In this document: piece after piece, positions 41,376-49,878 of the stretch | Numbering within the stretch: the first letter of the stretch is position 1 | How the letters are laid out: the number at the start of each line of letters is the position of its first letter | Source of the DNA: Pseudocolwellia sp048296855 | GTDB lineage: Bacteria > Pseudomonadota > Gammaproteobacteria > Enterobacterales > Alteromonadaceae | Direction: 5' to 3' (one strand) | Length of the DNA stretch: 64,000 nucleotides | Assembly: GCA_048296855.1 (NCBI GenBank) | Contig: CP182631.1 | Made by a program: the position numbers and the translations under genes | Notes under the pieces: generated by a model | The model's database searches: none | What the model was told of the DNA's origin: nothing | What the model saw: the letters and a program-made list of their open reading frames with translations, nothing else

Positions 41376-41506
41376 TAAACTACCTCCCGGGCTTTTATCC
41401 CTCCGTGTAACCCTTTTGCAGATGCAAAATATTCAATCAAGAATACAAGCTGGGTTGATAACTCTCGGACCAGACGTTTTTGCAAACCGGAACCCTAGTT
41501 ATCTAT
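41376..41506 (-). ncRNA. Guanidine-I (ykkC) riboswitch
   Basis: On the minus strand the RNA shows the hallmark blocks of the guanidine-I riboswitch in order: ACTAGGGTTCCG (from about 41499), GGTCCGAGAG (41471-41462), ACACGGAGGGATAAAAGCCC followed by GGGAGG (41408-41383). AACTA at the 5' side and TAGTT at the 3' side close P1. The binding-protein ATG lies about 50 bases downstream. No terminator T run is seen, so control may be at translation or by an antiterminator not obvious here. Guanidine binding turns such genes on. Confidence 0.95.
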
Positions 41507-41618
41507 TTAGATTTGAAGTCGAATCATTAACGCTATAATTATTACTGTAGTTTTAACGTTCGCCTCTCGCTTTTGATTAATGTAGAGAGTCTTTTGTGGA
41601 ATGTATACTGCATTATTT

Positions 41619-41655
41619 ACAGCTTAGTGATGCATTATTTGCATCGCTAAGCTGT
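41619..41655. other. Strong hairpin between LysR gene and riboswitch
   Basis: ACAGCTTAGTGATGC pairs with GCATCGCTAAGCTGT (15 bp, one G-T) around a 7-base loop. There is no T run on either side, so it is not a simple terminator. It could terminate the LysR message weakly or bind a regulator upstream of the guanidine promoter. Confidence 0.6.
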
Positions 41656-41745
41656 GTGATATATCAGGAGAGGGTTTACTTTTAATCATTAGAATGAATA
41701 ACCTAAAGCATTTAAAATAAAGTTATGTGGTTAATTTGGGGGTGT

Positions 41746-42642
41746 TTAATCGACTTCTAATGCATTGATCAATTGCTGGGCAAATTTAGCAGAAGCTACG
41801 GGCAGCGTTCTCCCTTTAAGCTGACCAACATAAACAAAACCTGGAGGTAAATCTTTTTCATTGATTTTTATCGCTGCCATTCCCATAAAGCTAAGGTCTT
41901 TTGGTAAACCTAGTTCAATCTGAAAAGTAATGTATTCGCCCAGCGAGGCTGTGTAGCGTAAAAATTCAAAACTGTCTGATTCTATTGCGGGTTCTAATTT
42001 ATACAGTGCTTTATTGGCTTTTTTATCTAAAATTTGTCGTAAACCATATTCTTTAGTGGGAAGCGCTAAAGGATACTGAATGCAGTCACTTAATTTAATT
42101 TCTTTTTTGCCTGCTAGAGGATGGTTTTTAGAAACTAAAGCATAGGTTGGTTGTTTAGATACCGCGAGTATTTGAAAGTCTGTCATTAATTCAGGTTCAA
42201 AAACTACAGCGATATCAGCATTCATATTAATAAGTTCTTGCTCTGCTGATTTTCTGTCTCGTCTTTGAACATTAAATGTGACTTTTGGGTGTGAATTATG
42301 GTAGCTATCAATCTGTTGCGGTAAGAAAAAGGGAAGCAGGGCTTGACTACAAGCAATACTAATATGGCCTTTTCGTTCGCCTCTTAAATCAGATATTTGG
42401 CTTTTTACTTTTTCAATATCGCTGAGTTGTTCTCTTACATGATGTAGAAATACTTCGCCTGCTGCCGATAATTGAACTCCCTTAGGTAGGCGTTCAAAAA
42501 TATTTACTCCAAGTTCATTTTCTAGTGCAAGCATTCTTCGGTTTAATGCTGTTGAGGTAATGGTGAGGGATTCAGCTGCTTTTCTAATAGAGCCAACCTC
42601 CGCTATTGTTTTAAAAAAAAAGTAATCTTGTAAATGACGCAC
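41746..42642 (-). CDS. LysR-family regulator upstream of the guanidine operon
   Basis: Protein of 298 aa. Helix-turn-helix at residues about 15-45 (EVGSIRKAAESLTITSTALNRRMLALENELGVNIFERLPKGVQLSAAG), sensing domain from about 92. It lies in the same direction, about 420 bases upstream of the transporter gene and separated from it by the hairpin and the riboswitch. A role in nitrogen or guanidine control is possible but unproven. Confidence 0.85.
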   Translation of the reverse strand: MRHLQDYFFFKTIAEVGSIRKAAESLTITSTALNRRMLALENELGVNIFERLPKGVQLSAAGEVFLHHVREQLSDIEKVKSQISDLRGERKGHISIACSQALLPFFLPQQIDSYHNSHPKVTFNVQRRDRKSAEQELINMNADIAVVFEPELMTDFQILAVSKQPTYALVSKNHPLAGKKEIKLSDCIQYPLALPTKEYGLRQILDKKANKALYKLEPAIESDSFEFLRYTASLGEYITFQIELGLPKDLSFMGMAAIKINEKDLPPGFVYVGQLKGRTLPVASAKFAQQLINALEVD

Positions 42643-42761
42643 ATTATCTCCGCTGCATTTTTTGCACTAGTATGTTATTAAAATAACATTATATGTTAGC
42701 GGTCGTCATTGGTTAAATTGATATTAAGCAACATAGACAAATATTGGCTGGATTTAAGAGA

Positions 42762-42793
42762 CGCATAAGTCATTATAAATAATAACTTATGCC
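42762..42793 (-). terminator. Hairpin after rlmA
   Basis: GCATAAGT and ACTTATGC form a stem about 10 bases past the rlmA stop; the T run that follows is weak. Confidence 0.4.
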
Positions 42794-42802
42794 GACAGTA
42801 TT

Positions 42803-43627
42803 TTAGCTAGATTTTTGATACAAACGAATTAAGAAATCAGCTTGGCAAGAGAAGCTGTGTTTGCTCTTTAATTCTTCAATAACTTCAGTAGAGGCTTTAA
42901 ACGCAAACGGAGTCATAGAAAGTAAGTTGATAATGTCATTCGAATTACTGAATTCCATTGTGTAATTTAACTTTTCTTCGTTGATTAAAGTTAAATTTTC
43001 AATGGGATCTTTTGCCGTATCATGTTCTTTAGCATCAATATAAATTAACGATTTTAATTCTATTAGGTGTTTTTCTGCTGGCGTTACTGTTAGCAAGTAA
43101 CCTTCAGCTTTTAAAACACGCGTAAATTCGTTTTCTAAAATAGGTGCGTAAATCGAATTTATCCAACCTATCGAATTCTCAGCAAAAGGTAAGTGAGATA
43201 AAGTTCCTACGCTAAAGTGACAGTTTTTGTAGCGTTTGGCAGCAATTTTTACCGCCGATTTAGAAATATCGATACCGTAAACTTGGTTGTTATCAGTTTT
43301 GTATTGATGAGTATAAAAACCTTCTCCACAGCCAGCATCAAACACGGGCAGGGTGGTTGTTGCATATTGATGATACAAAGCCATTAACTTGTCGATTAAC
43401 GGCTGGTAATAACCATTATCTAAAAAGGATCTACGTGCATTGACCATATCAGCATTATCGCCAGGCGATTTAGAGTGCTTATGTTGAACAGGTAACAGGT
43501 TTACGTAACCTTCTTTGGCTTCATCAAAACAATGATTATTACTGCATCGATAGGTTTTACCCGAAAGTAATAAAGTTTCATTACATAACGGGCAAAGGTA
43601 GTCAGCTGTGGGTTTGTTATTGGTCAT
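42803..43627 (-). CDS. rlmA: 23S rRNA (guanine-745-N1)-methyltransferase RlmA
   Basis: SAM-dependent methyltransferase of 274 aa. The N-terminal zinc finger is visible as CPLC...CSNNHCFDEAKEGYVNLL (about residues 12-45), then HKHSKSPGDNADMVNARRSFLDNGYYQPL, the recognisable RlmA segment. The SAM site is FDAGCGEGFYTHQ (about 98-110). It modifies G745 in 23S rRNA. It lies 12 bases after xthA and is probably cotranscribed. Confidence 0.93.
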   Translation of the reverse strand: MTNNKPTADYLCPLCNETLLLSGKTYRCSNNHCFDEAKEGYVNLLPVQHKHSKSPGDNADMVNARRSFLDNGYYQPLIDKLMALYHQYATTTLPVFDAGCGEGFYTHQYKTDNNQVYGIDISKSAVKIAAKRYKNCHFSVGTLSHLPFAENSIGWINSIYAPILENEFTRVLKAEGYLLTVTPAEKHLIELKSLIYIDAKEHDTAKDPIENLTLINEEKLNYTMEFSNSNDIINLLSMTPFAFKASTEVIEELKSKHSFSCQADFLIRLYQKSS

Positions 43628-43639
43628 GTTTATTTATAA

Positions 43640-44446
43640 TTACTCGAACGTTGACCAAATAGGCGCATGATCAGATGGCTTTTCTATGCCACGTAATTCG
43701 TAGTCTATGTCTGATTCTACACAAGTTTTAGCAAATTCAGGCGTTGCTAATACAACATCTATACGTAAACCTCGGTTATCAGGGAAGCCCTTTGAGCGGT
43801 AATCAAACCACGAGTATCTTTCTTCACGTGTGGGGTGTAATTCTCTAAAAGTGTCTTTAAAACCCCAATCCATTAATGTTTTAAGCCATTCGCGTTCTTC
43901 TGGTTGGAAACTACATTTACCCGTTTGTAACCAGCGTTTTCTATTGGGTTCGCCAATACCTATATCTAGATCAGTTGGTGAAATATTAATATCACCCATC
44001 ACTACAACGTTTTCGTCAGGCGTGTGATGATCATTTAGGTAAGTCATTAAGTCTTTATAAAATTGGCGTTTGTACGGGTATTTAGTTTCGTGCGAGATGT
44101 TGTCGCCTTGTGGGAAATAACCGTTTAACACAGTCACTTTCTCGCCTTTTTCATTAGTGGTAGTGACCATGATCATTCTTTTTTGCGCTTCTTCATCGTC
44201 AGTAGGAAAACCTTTTTGTACGCTATCTGCAGGTTTTTTACATAACATCGCAACGCCGTAATGGGCTTTTTGACCATGAAAATACACTGAATAACCCATA
44301 GCTTCAACATCGGCTAACGGAAAAGCTTCATCGTGAACTTTAATTTCTTGTAAACCGATAATGTCAGGTTGGTGCTTGTCGATAATAGCTTGTAATTGAT
44401 GTAAACGTGCGCGAAGGCCATTGATATTAAAAGAGATGATTTTCAT
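43640..44446 (-). CDS. xthA: Exodeoxyribonuclease III
   Basis: AP endonuclease/3'-5' exonuclease of 268 aa for base-excision repair. FNINGLRARLHQL (Asn), LQEIKV (metal Glu), NGYFPQG, VVMGDINISPTDLDIG (Asp-x-Asn) and the C-terminal RIDVVLAT and PSDHAPIW (catalytic His) are all intact. Length and motifs are those of E. coli XthA. Confidence 0.96.
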   Translation of the reverse strand: MKIISFNINGLRARLHQLQAIIDKHQPDIIGLQEIKVHDEAFPLADVEAMGYSVYFHGQKAHYGVAMLCKKPADSVQKGFPTDDEEAQKRMIMVTTTNEKGEKVTVLNGYFPQGDNISHETKYPYKRQFYKDLMTYLNDHHTPDENVVVMGDINISPTDLDIGIGEPNRKRWLQTGKCSFQPEEREWLKTLMDWGFKDTFRELHPTREERYSWFDYRSKGFPDNRGLRIDVVLATPEFAKTCVESDIDYELRGIEKPSDHAPIWSTFE

Positions 44447-44560
44447 GATTTTTACCCATAGTTAACTTGGCGATAATGCTAACAGAACTGGTAAATTGAT
44501 GTGACAATTAATTTGACTTTTTCTTACTTTTTAACAATTAAATAAAAATAATCAGGAATG

Positions 44561-44606
44561 AAAAAACCACTCATTGCTGTTGTTTACTTTACGCATTGAG
44601 TGGCTT
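44561..44606 (-). terminator. ilvIH operon terminator
   Basis: On the minus strand CCACTCA pairs with TGAGTGG and is followed by TTTTTT, about 35 bases past the ilvH stop. Confidence 0.7.
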
Positions 44607-44633
44607 TTAAAATTTTACTTTATTGTAAGGTAT

Positions 44634-45131
44634 TTACACTCTAAGTGCTTTTTCTCCACGAGCAATACCGACACAGCCAGAACGAACCGATTCTATAATC
44701 TCAGTTTCGTTACCAATGGTTTCAATAAAGGCATTGATTTTATCTGCGTTACCCGTTAATTGAATCGTGTAAATTTGCTTACCTATATCAATAATTGAGC
44801 CTCTAAAAATATCAGTAATACGCTTAACTTCAGTGCGTGACTTATCATTCATGGCAAGCACTTTAATTAACACTAATTCACGTTCAACATGTTGACGATC
44901 GGTGAGATCAGTTACTTTTATTACATCAATAAGTTTATTTACTTGCTTAAGAATTTGCTCAAGAACTCTATCGTCGCCACGTGTTGCTATTGTGATACGC
45001 GATAGGGTGTTATCTTCAGTAGGCGCAACCGTTAAGCTTTCAATGTTAAAGGCACGTTGTGAAAATAGACCAACAATTCGTGATAATGAACCTGGTTCGT
45101 TTTCTAATAATATTGCTAGGATACGACGCAT
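44634..45131 (-). CDS. ilvH: Acetolactate synthase small subunit
   Basis: Regulatory subunit of 165 aa, the IlvH length. The ACT domain (RRILAILLENEPGSLSRIVGLFSQRAFNIESLTVAPTED, about 2-40) holds the valine-feedback region, followed by the C-terminal domain (ELVLIKVLA...DIFRGSIIDIG). Its ATG overlaps the ilvI stop as TAATG, ensuring stoichiometric translation. Confidence 0.96.
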   Translation of the reverse strand: MRRILAILLENEPGSLSRIVGLFSQRAFNIESLTVAPTEDNTLSRITIATRGDDRVLEQILKQVNKLIDVIKVTDLTDRQHVERELVLIKVLAMNDKSRTEVKRITDIFRGSIIDIGKQIYTIQLTGNADKINAFIETIGNETEIIESVRSGCVGIARGEKALRV

Positions 45132-46861
45132 TATGCTTTAACTCCTTTTTTCAGCCACATGTCATCAACGGCACCGGTTTTAATTTGCATTGGGTAAACA
45201 TGCTCATGTTCATCAACCAATACGTCTACAAATACTAATCTGTTTTTAATGGCGAAAGCTTCTTCAAGTTTTGAATCAAGTTCACTTAACTCGTTAATTT
45301 CGATACCCACGTGTCCGTAAGCTTCAGCTATTTTAATAAAGTCAGGTAACGACTCCATGTAAGATGAAGAATGTCGTCCACCATAAATCATATCTTGCCA
45401 TTGTCTTACCATGCCTAAAGAGCGGTTATTTAGCGTAACGATAACTACAGGTAAGTTGTATTGCAGACAAGTTGAAAGCTCTTGAATGTTCATTTGAATA
45501 GAACCATCGCCGGTAATACAAATAACGTGTTTGTCTGGAAAAGCTAATTTAACGCCCATAGCTGCAGGTAAGCCAAAGCCCATGGTGCCTAAGCCGCCAG
45601 AGTTGATCCATTGGCGAGGTTTAGCAAATGGGTAATATTGTGCAGCAAACATTTGATGCTGGCCTACATCAGAACATACATAAGCTTCACCATTAGTAAT
45701 TTTGTACATAGATTCAACCACGTGTTGTGGTTTAATTTTAGCACCAGCTTCTTCTAGTACGTAACTAAAGCTTTTTTCTGCACGCCATGCGTTTATTTGT
45801 GCCCACCAAGCTTTTAACGCTTCTTTGTTAGGTTTGTAATTGGTTTCTTTTAATTCATCAAGAAGTTGCTGAATAACAATATCAACTAAACCAACAATAG
45901 GAACATGAGCGTTTATTGTTTTAGAGATCGAAGTCGGGTCAATATCAACATGAATGATTTTTGCGTTAGGGCAGAATTTTTTAACATTGTTGGTCACGCG
46001 ATCATCAAAGCGTGCACCTAACGCTAAAATAACATCAGCATTAGCCATAGCTTTGTTGGCTTCTAAACTGCCATGCATACCTAACATACCAATAAAGTTG
46101 TCGTGTGTGCCTGATAAGCCACCTAAGCCCATTAAGGTATTAGTGGTTGGGGCATCTAAGGTTTCAACTAGTTCAGTCAGCAGTTCTGAGGCGTTGGCAA
46201 TTACAATACCACCACCTGAGTAAACCACTAATCTTTTTGCTTCAGAAATGAGTTTAGCGGCTTTTTTAATTTGTTTAGGATGGCCTGTAACTGTTGGATT
46301 GTAAGAGCGCATTTCAACGTTAATATTGATTGCAAACTTGCCTTTCTTTTCTGGTATTAATAAATCTTTTGGTAATTCAACAACAACTGGGCCAGGGCGT
46401 CCAGAGTTAGCGATATAAAAGGCTTTAGCAATAATATTTGGAATATCTTCTAATTTTCGGCAACTAAAACTGTGTTTAACAATAGGGCGAGAACAGCCAA
46501 TAATATCAGTTTCTTGAAACGCATCATCACCAATTAGCGTTGTAGCAACTTGGCCTGCTAGAACCACCATTGGAATTGAGTCCATATAAGCAGTAGCAAT
46601 ACCTGTAACACAGTTTGTTGCGCCAGGCCCTGAAGTTGCTAATACTACGCCTACTTCACCTGTTGCTCGTGTGTAACCGTCTGCCATATGTGTTGCGGCT
46701 TGTTCGTGGCGTACTAAAATATGTTCGAAGTCGTCTTGCTGAAAGATAGCATCGTAAATATCTAATACTGAACCGCCGGGATAACCAAATACATATTTAA
46801 CATCAAGTGCAGATAGTGCTTTAACTACCATTTCAGCACCCGTATATAGCTCTGTTGTCAT
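45131..46861 (-). CDS. ilvI: Acetolactate synthase large subunit
   Basis: ThDP-dependent catalytic subunit of 576 aa, first step of valine/isoleucine/leucine synthesis. FGYPGGSVLDIYDA at the N-terminus, the ThDP-activating Glu in VRHEQAATHMADGYTRATG (about residue 50), and the ThDP-Mg motif ICITGDGSIQMNIQELSTCLQYNLPVVIVTLNN (about 435-467) are intact. Gene order and length fit ilvIH. An attenuator lies in its leader. Confidence 0.96.
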   Translation of the reverse strand: MTTELYTGAEMVVKALSALDVKYVFGYPGGSVLDIYDAIFQQDDFEHILVRHEQAATHMADGYTRATGEVGVVLATSGPGATNCVTGIATAYMDSIPMVVLAGQVATTLIGDDAFQETDIIGCSRPIVKHSFSCRKLEDIPNIIAKAFYIANSGRPGPVVVELPKDLLIPEKKGKFAININVEMRSYNPTVTGHPKQIKKAAKLISEAKRLVVYSGGGIVIANASELLTELVETLDAPTTNTLMGLGGLSGTHDNFIGMLGMHGSLEANKAMANADVILALGARFDDRVTNNVKKFCPNAKIIHVDIDPTSISKTINAHVPIVGLVDIVIQQLLDELKETNYKPNKEALKAWWAQINAWRAEKSFSYVLEEAGAKIKPQHVVESMYKITNGEAYVCSDVGQHQMFAAQYYPFAKPRQWINSGGLGTMGFGLPAAMGVKLAFPDKHVICITGDGSIQMNIQELSTCLQYNLPVVIVTLNNRSLGMVRQWQDMIYGGRHSSSYMESLPDFIKIAEAYGHVGIEINELSELDSKLEEAFAIKNRLVFVDVLVDEHEHVYPMQIKTGAVDDMWLKKGVKA

Positions 46862-46899
46862 ATTGTTGCCCTTTGTGTGAATAGTGAATATTTAAATAA

Positions 46900-46933
46900 T
46901 AAAAAACCCTCGGTCTGAGTAAGAGCGAGGGTT
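46900..46933 (-). terminator. Attenuator terminator of ilvIH leader
   Basis: On the minus strand AACCCTCG (46933-46926) pairs with CGAGGGTT (46912-46905) and runs into T residues, upstream of ilvI and not at its end. The 5' arm (CCTCGC) can alternatively pair with GCGAGG at 46981-46976 at the end of the leader peptide, giving an antiterminator. Confidence 0.85.
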
Positions 46934-46962
46934 AATAATAGCGTTGTTTATTCTTTTATTTT

Positions 46963-47040
46963 TTACACTAAAAATCCTCGCGATGGTTTGACAACCATAA
47001 CGACGTTGAGGACTGCATTGTGTAAATTAGTTAATAACAT
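46963..47040 (-). CDS. ilvIH attenuator leader peptide
   Basis: A 25-codon open frame on the minus strand (ATG at 47040-47038, TAA at 46965-46963). It contains seven Val and five Leu, including the run VLNVVMVVK. Such a Val/Leu-rich peptide followed by alternative hairpins is the signature of translational attenuation of branched-chain amino acid genes. ATGGTT and AACCAT within it form the pause hairpin. The ribosome-binding site is poor, so the exact start is less certain. Confidence 0.8.
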   Translation of the reverse strand: MLLTNLHNAVLNVVMVVKPSRGFLV

Positions 47041-47227
47041 AAGATTAATTTTTCATTTTGGCGTTTATTATTTTAAACGCTGATGTTTTGAATAAACTGA
47101 GACTGTATTTTTAAAGGGTTTGTACTAAAGTGTCAATAGTTAATTAAGAATTTAAGTCATTCTTCCTTAATTTTATCGGTATACCGATTATATTTTATGA
47201 GTAAAGCCACTCAATAGAGGAAATAAA

Positions 47228-47725
47228 TTGAATATTAGACTTATATTATCGGGTGTTGTGTCGTTTATATTTTATTTTAGTTGGGCATATTGGGCTAATA
47301 GCGGGGATGCGATCCCTAAAGCAACTACGCTTCAAACAGCTTTGGTACAAGGTTTATACAGCGGTTTTGTGACTTTATTCTTTACTTTTATATTAGAAAA
47401 GGTTGTTAATAAGTACCGAGCTAATTGCATCTCGCTGGCATTTGTAACACCTATTTTATGTTTGTTTCATTCTAAGTCTCCTCAGAATATAGCTATACGT
47501 GAAAGTTTTAATAATGCAATTGAGTTGTCAGCTTCATATTTTAAAGAGAAAAAGATTGCAGCTGCTTTATTTGCTCCTATTATTCCGATTGCTGTGCAAT
47601 CAACTTTAGTTATTATGGTTAATGTTATTAATGAAACCCCCAACTTATTTTTAACGGTAGCACCGAGTATTTTATTTACCGCACTTTACGCTTATCTTTA
47701 TATGTTTTCTCTTTTGAAAAAATAG
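47228..47725 (+). CDS. Membrane protein of unknown function
   Basis: Protein of 165 aa with a TTG start supported by AGAGGA 7 bases before it. Hydrophobic segments cover LILSGVVSFIFYFSWAYWA, ALVQGLYSGFVTLFFTFIL, AALFAPIIPIAVQSTLVIM and FLTVAPSILFTALYAYLYMF, so about four membrane helices. No family recognised. It is divergent from the ilvIH leader and convergent to yfbR. Confidence 0.65.
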   Translation: MNIRLILSGVVSFIFYFSWAYWANSGDAIPKATTLQTALVQGLYSGFVTLFFTFILEKVVNKYRANCISLAFVTPILCLFHSKSPQNIAIRESFNNAIELSASYFKEKKIAAALFAPIIPIAVQSTLVIMVNVINETPNLFLTVAPSILFTALYAYLYMFSLLKK

Positions 47726-47783
47726 ATGGGTAATAAGCGTTTCTTAAACAAAGACGCTCACGTAAAAGGAGGGAGCTAAGGCA

Positions 47784-48383
47784 TTATTTATTTTGAGTAG
47801 ATAATTTGTCAACGGTCGCTGAGCAGGCTTGTAAGAACATATCCATAAAGTATTTAACTTCTGGCATATTTTGTTGTAGCTCTTCTATTTTTTTACCTAA
47901 ACGTTCTTCTACGTGATCAAATTCATGGTTTTGATGGTTTAATTCATCAAGTGCTTTTATATAAGCTACTAGAATGTCTGCCGCTTTTACTATGCTTTTG
48001 TATTCTGCTTCAACGTTGTCTTGCACAATAAGATCGGAGAAAATATCTTGAAACTCTTCAGGTAAAGACGCTAAGCATTCCTGCTCAGCAAGGTATTCTA
48101 TTTTTTTAAATTCACGTGCAATTTCAGGGTTAGCATACTTTGTTGGACTAACAATATCGCCGTAACGCGTTTCGCTTGCTTCGTGATATAGCGCAACCGT
48201 TGCAACTCTGTCTTCATTGACCTTGCCGTTAAATTTTTTGTTCTTAATAACGGCAAGTAAATGAGCCACAATAGCAACTTGGTGAGAGTGTTCAGCTACG
48301 TTTTCAGGTTTAACACAAAACATGAGTGCCCACCTTTTAATCAGGGGCATTCTAAACATCCACGCTAAAAACGTACTTTGCAT
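47784..48383 (-). CDS. yfbR: 5'-deoxynucleotidase YfbR
   Basis: HD-domain phosphohydrolase of 199 aa acting on deoxyribonucleoside 5'-monophosphates. The N-terminal substrate-binding piece is RMPLIKRWALMFCVKPENVAEHSHQVA (first His of the HD set), then LYHEASETRYGDIVSP (HE and D) and IVKAADILVAYIKALDE. It is 13 bases after alaA; the yfbQ(alaA)-yfbR pair is conserved in E. coli. Confidence 0.94.
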   Translation of the reverse strand: MQSTFLAWMFRMPLIKRWALMFCVKPENVAEHSHQVAIVAHLLAVIKNKKFNGKVNEDRVATVALYHEASETRYGDIVSPTKYANPEIAREFKKIEYLAEQECLASLPEEFQDIFSDLIVQDNVEAEYKSIVKAADILVAYIKALDELNHQNHEFDHVEERLGKKIEELQQNMPEVKYFMDMFLQACSATVDKLSTQNK

Positions 48384-48396
48384 ATTTATTTCTTCT

Positions 48397-49614
48397 TTAT
48401 AATTGATAGTAAGTACTAAAAAAGTTTTTTAGTTTTTCCATTGCTGGAATAAGTTCATCACTATTTGGGAGAAAAACTAATCTGAAGTAATTTTTTTCAG
48501 GAATATTAAAAGCACTACCATGTACTAAAAGAATTTTTTCTTGTTTAAGTAAGTCTAAGACCATTTTTTCATCATTTGTAATGTTGAACTTTTCAGCATC
48601 TACTTTAACAAATAAATATAAAGCACCCATTGCAGGGTTACACGACAAGCCATCAATATCATTAATAAGTTTGTGAGCTAAATTACGTTGTTTGATCAAG
48701 CGACCATCACCCGTTATTAATTCATTAATACTTTGATAGCCACCTAATGCTGTTTGAATAGCATGTTGGCAAGGAACGTTGGCGCAAAGTCTCATTGAAG
48801 ATAAAATATTTAAACCTTCTAAATAATCTTCAGCGTGTAGTTTAGGTCCTGTAATTACCATCCAGCCAGCTCTAAATCCTGCAATACGATAATTTTTAGA
48901 TAAGCCACCCATTGTTATAATGAGTACGTCTTGCGTTAAACTTGCGGTAGGAATATGTACTGCTTCGTCGTATAAAATTTTGTCGTAAATTTCATCACTA
49001 AATACAATTAGGCTATATTTTTTAGCTAAGGCTAAAATGTCTAACAGTACTTCTTTTGAATACACAGCACCCGTTGGGTTATTTGGGTTAATTAATACAA
49101 TAGCTTTGGTATTCTTATTAATTTTACTTTCCATATCCGCAATATCTGGAAACCATTGGTTTTCTTCATCGCATTTATAATGGATAGGTTCACCACCAGA
49201 GAGTGCTACAGCAGCAGTCCATAAAGGGTAATCAGGTGCAGGAATAAGCACTTCATCACCATTGTTTAATAAGCCCTGCATTGACATAACAATAAGTTCA
49301 CTGACACCATTGCCAATATAAATATCTTCAATGTTTACGTCTTTAATATTGTTTTGTTGAAAATACTGCATAACAGCAACACGTGCTGAATATATACCTT
49401 TTGAATCACTATAGCCTTGGGCTGTAGGTAGGTTACGAATTACATCTTTCAATATATCATCAGGGGCTTCAAAACCAAATGGGGCGGGATTTCCTATGTT
49501 CAATTTTAGGATCTTATGCCCTTCGTCTTCTAAACGACGGGCTTCTGCCGCTATTTGTCCACGTATTTCGTAACAAACATTTTTTAGCTTTGATGATTTA
49601 TTGATTTTTTTCAT
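48397..49614 (-). CDS. alaA: Alanine transaminase AlaA
   Basis: PLP-dependent class I aminotransferase of 405 aa, the exact length of E. coli AlaA (YfbQ). The PLP Lys is in MGGLSKNYRIAGFRAGWM; NPNNPTGAVYS and FSDEIYDKILYD give the other cofactor contacts. It makes alanine from pyruvate and glutamate. It is cotranscribed with yfbR. Confidence 0.93.
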   Translation of the reverse strand: MKKINKSSKLKNVCYEIRGQIAAEARRLEDEGHKILKLNIGNPAPFGFEAPDDILKDVIRNLPTAQGYSDSKGIYSARVAVMQYFQQNNIKDVNIEDIYIGNGVSELIVMSMQGLLNNGDEVLIPAPDYPLWTAAVALSGGEPIHYKCDEENQWFPDIADMESKINKNTKAIVLINPNNPTGAVYSKEVLLDILALAKKYSLIVFSDEIYDKILYDEAVHIPTASLTQDVLIITMGGLSKNYRIAGFRAGWMVITGPKLHAEDYLEGLNILSSMRLCANVPCQHAIQTALGGYQSINELITGDGRLIKQRNLAHKLINDIDGLSCNPAMGALYLFVKVDAEKFNITNDEKMVLDLLKQEKILLVHGSAFNIPEKNYFRLVFLPNSDELIPAMEKLKNFFSTYYQL

Positions 49615-49878
49615 TAATACGATTCTTCTCGATATTTGATGTTATAGGTAAGTGAAATACATAAGTCTTCTACTTCAACTACTAGGGTTAAATTATAGAA
49701 CTTTGAACACGTCTATTAAGTGTCTAAATACAGGTTTTGTTATATTAAACGCTTATATTAGATAATCTTATTATTCAAGCCGTTTGTACAGTAAAATTTG
49801 GAATAGTTTAATAAAGAAGGGAACAGCACGTAAATTTTGTTTTACGGCTGAAAATTATAAAGAAAATGATAGGTAAAG

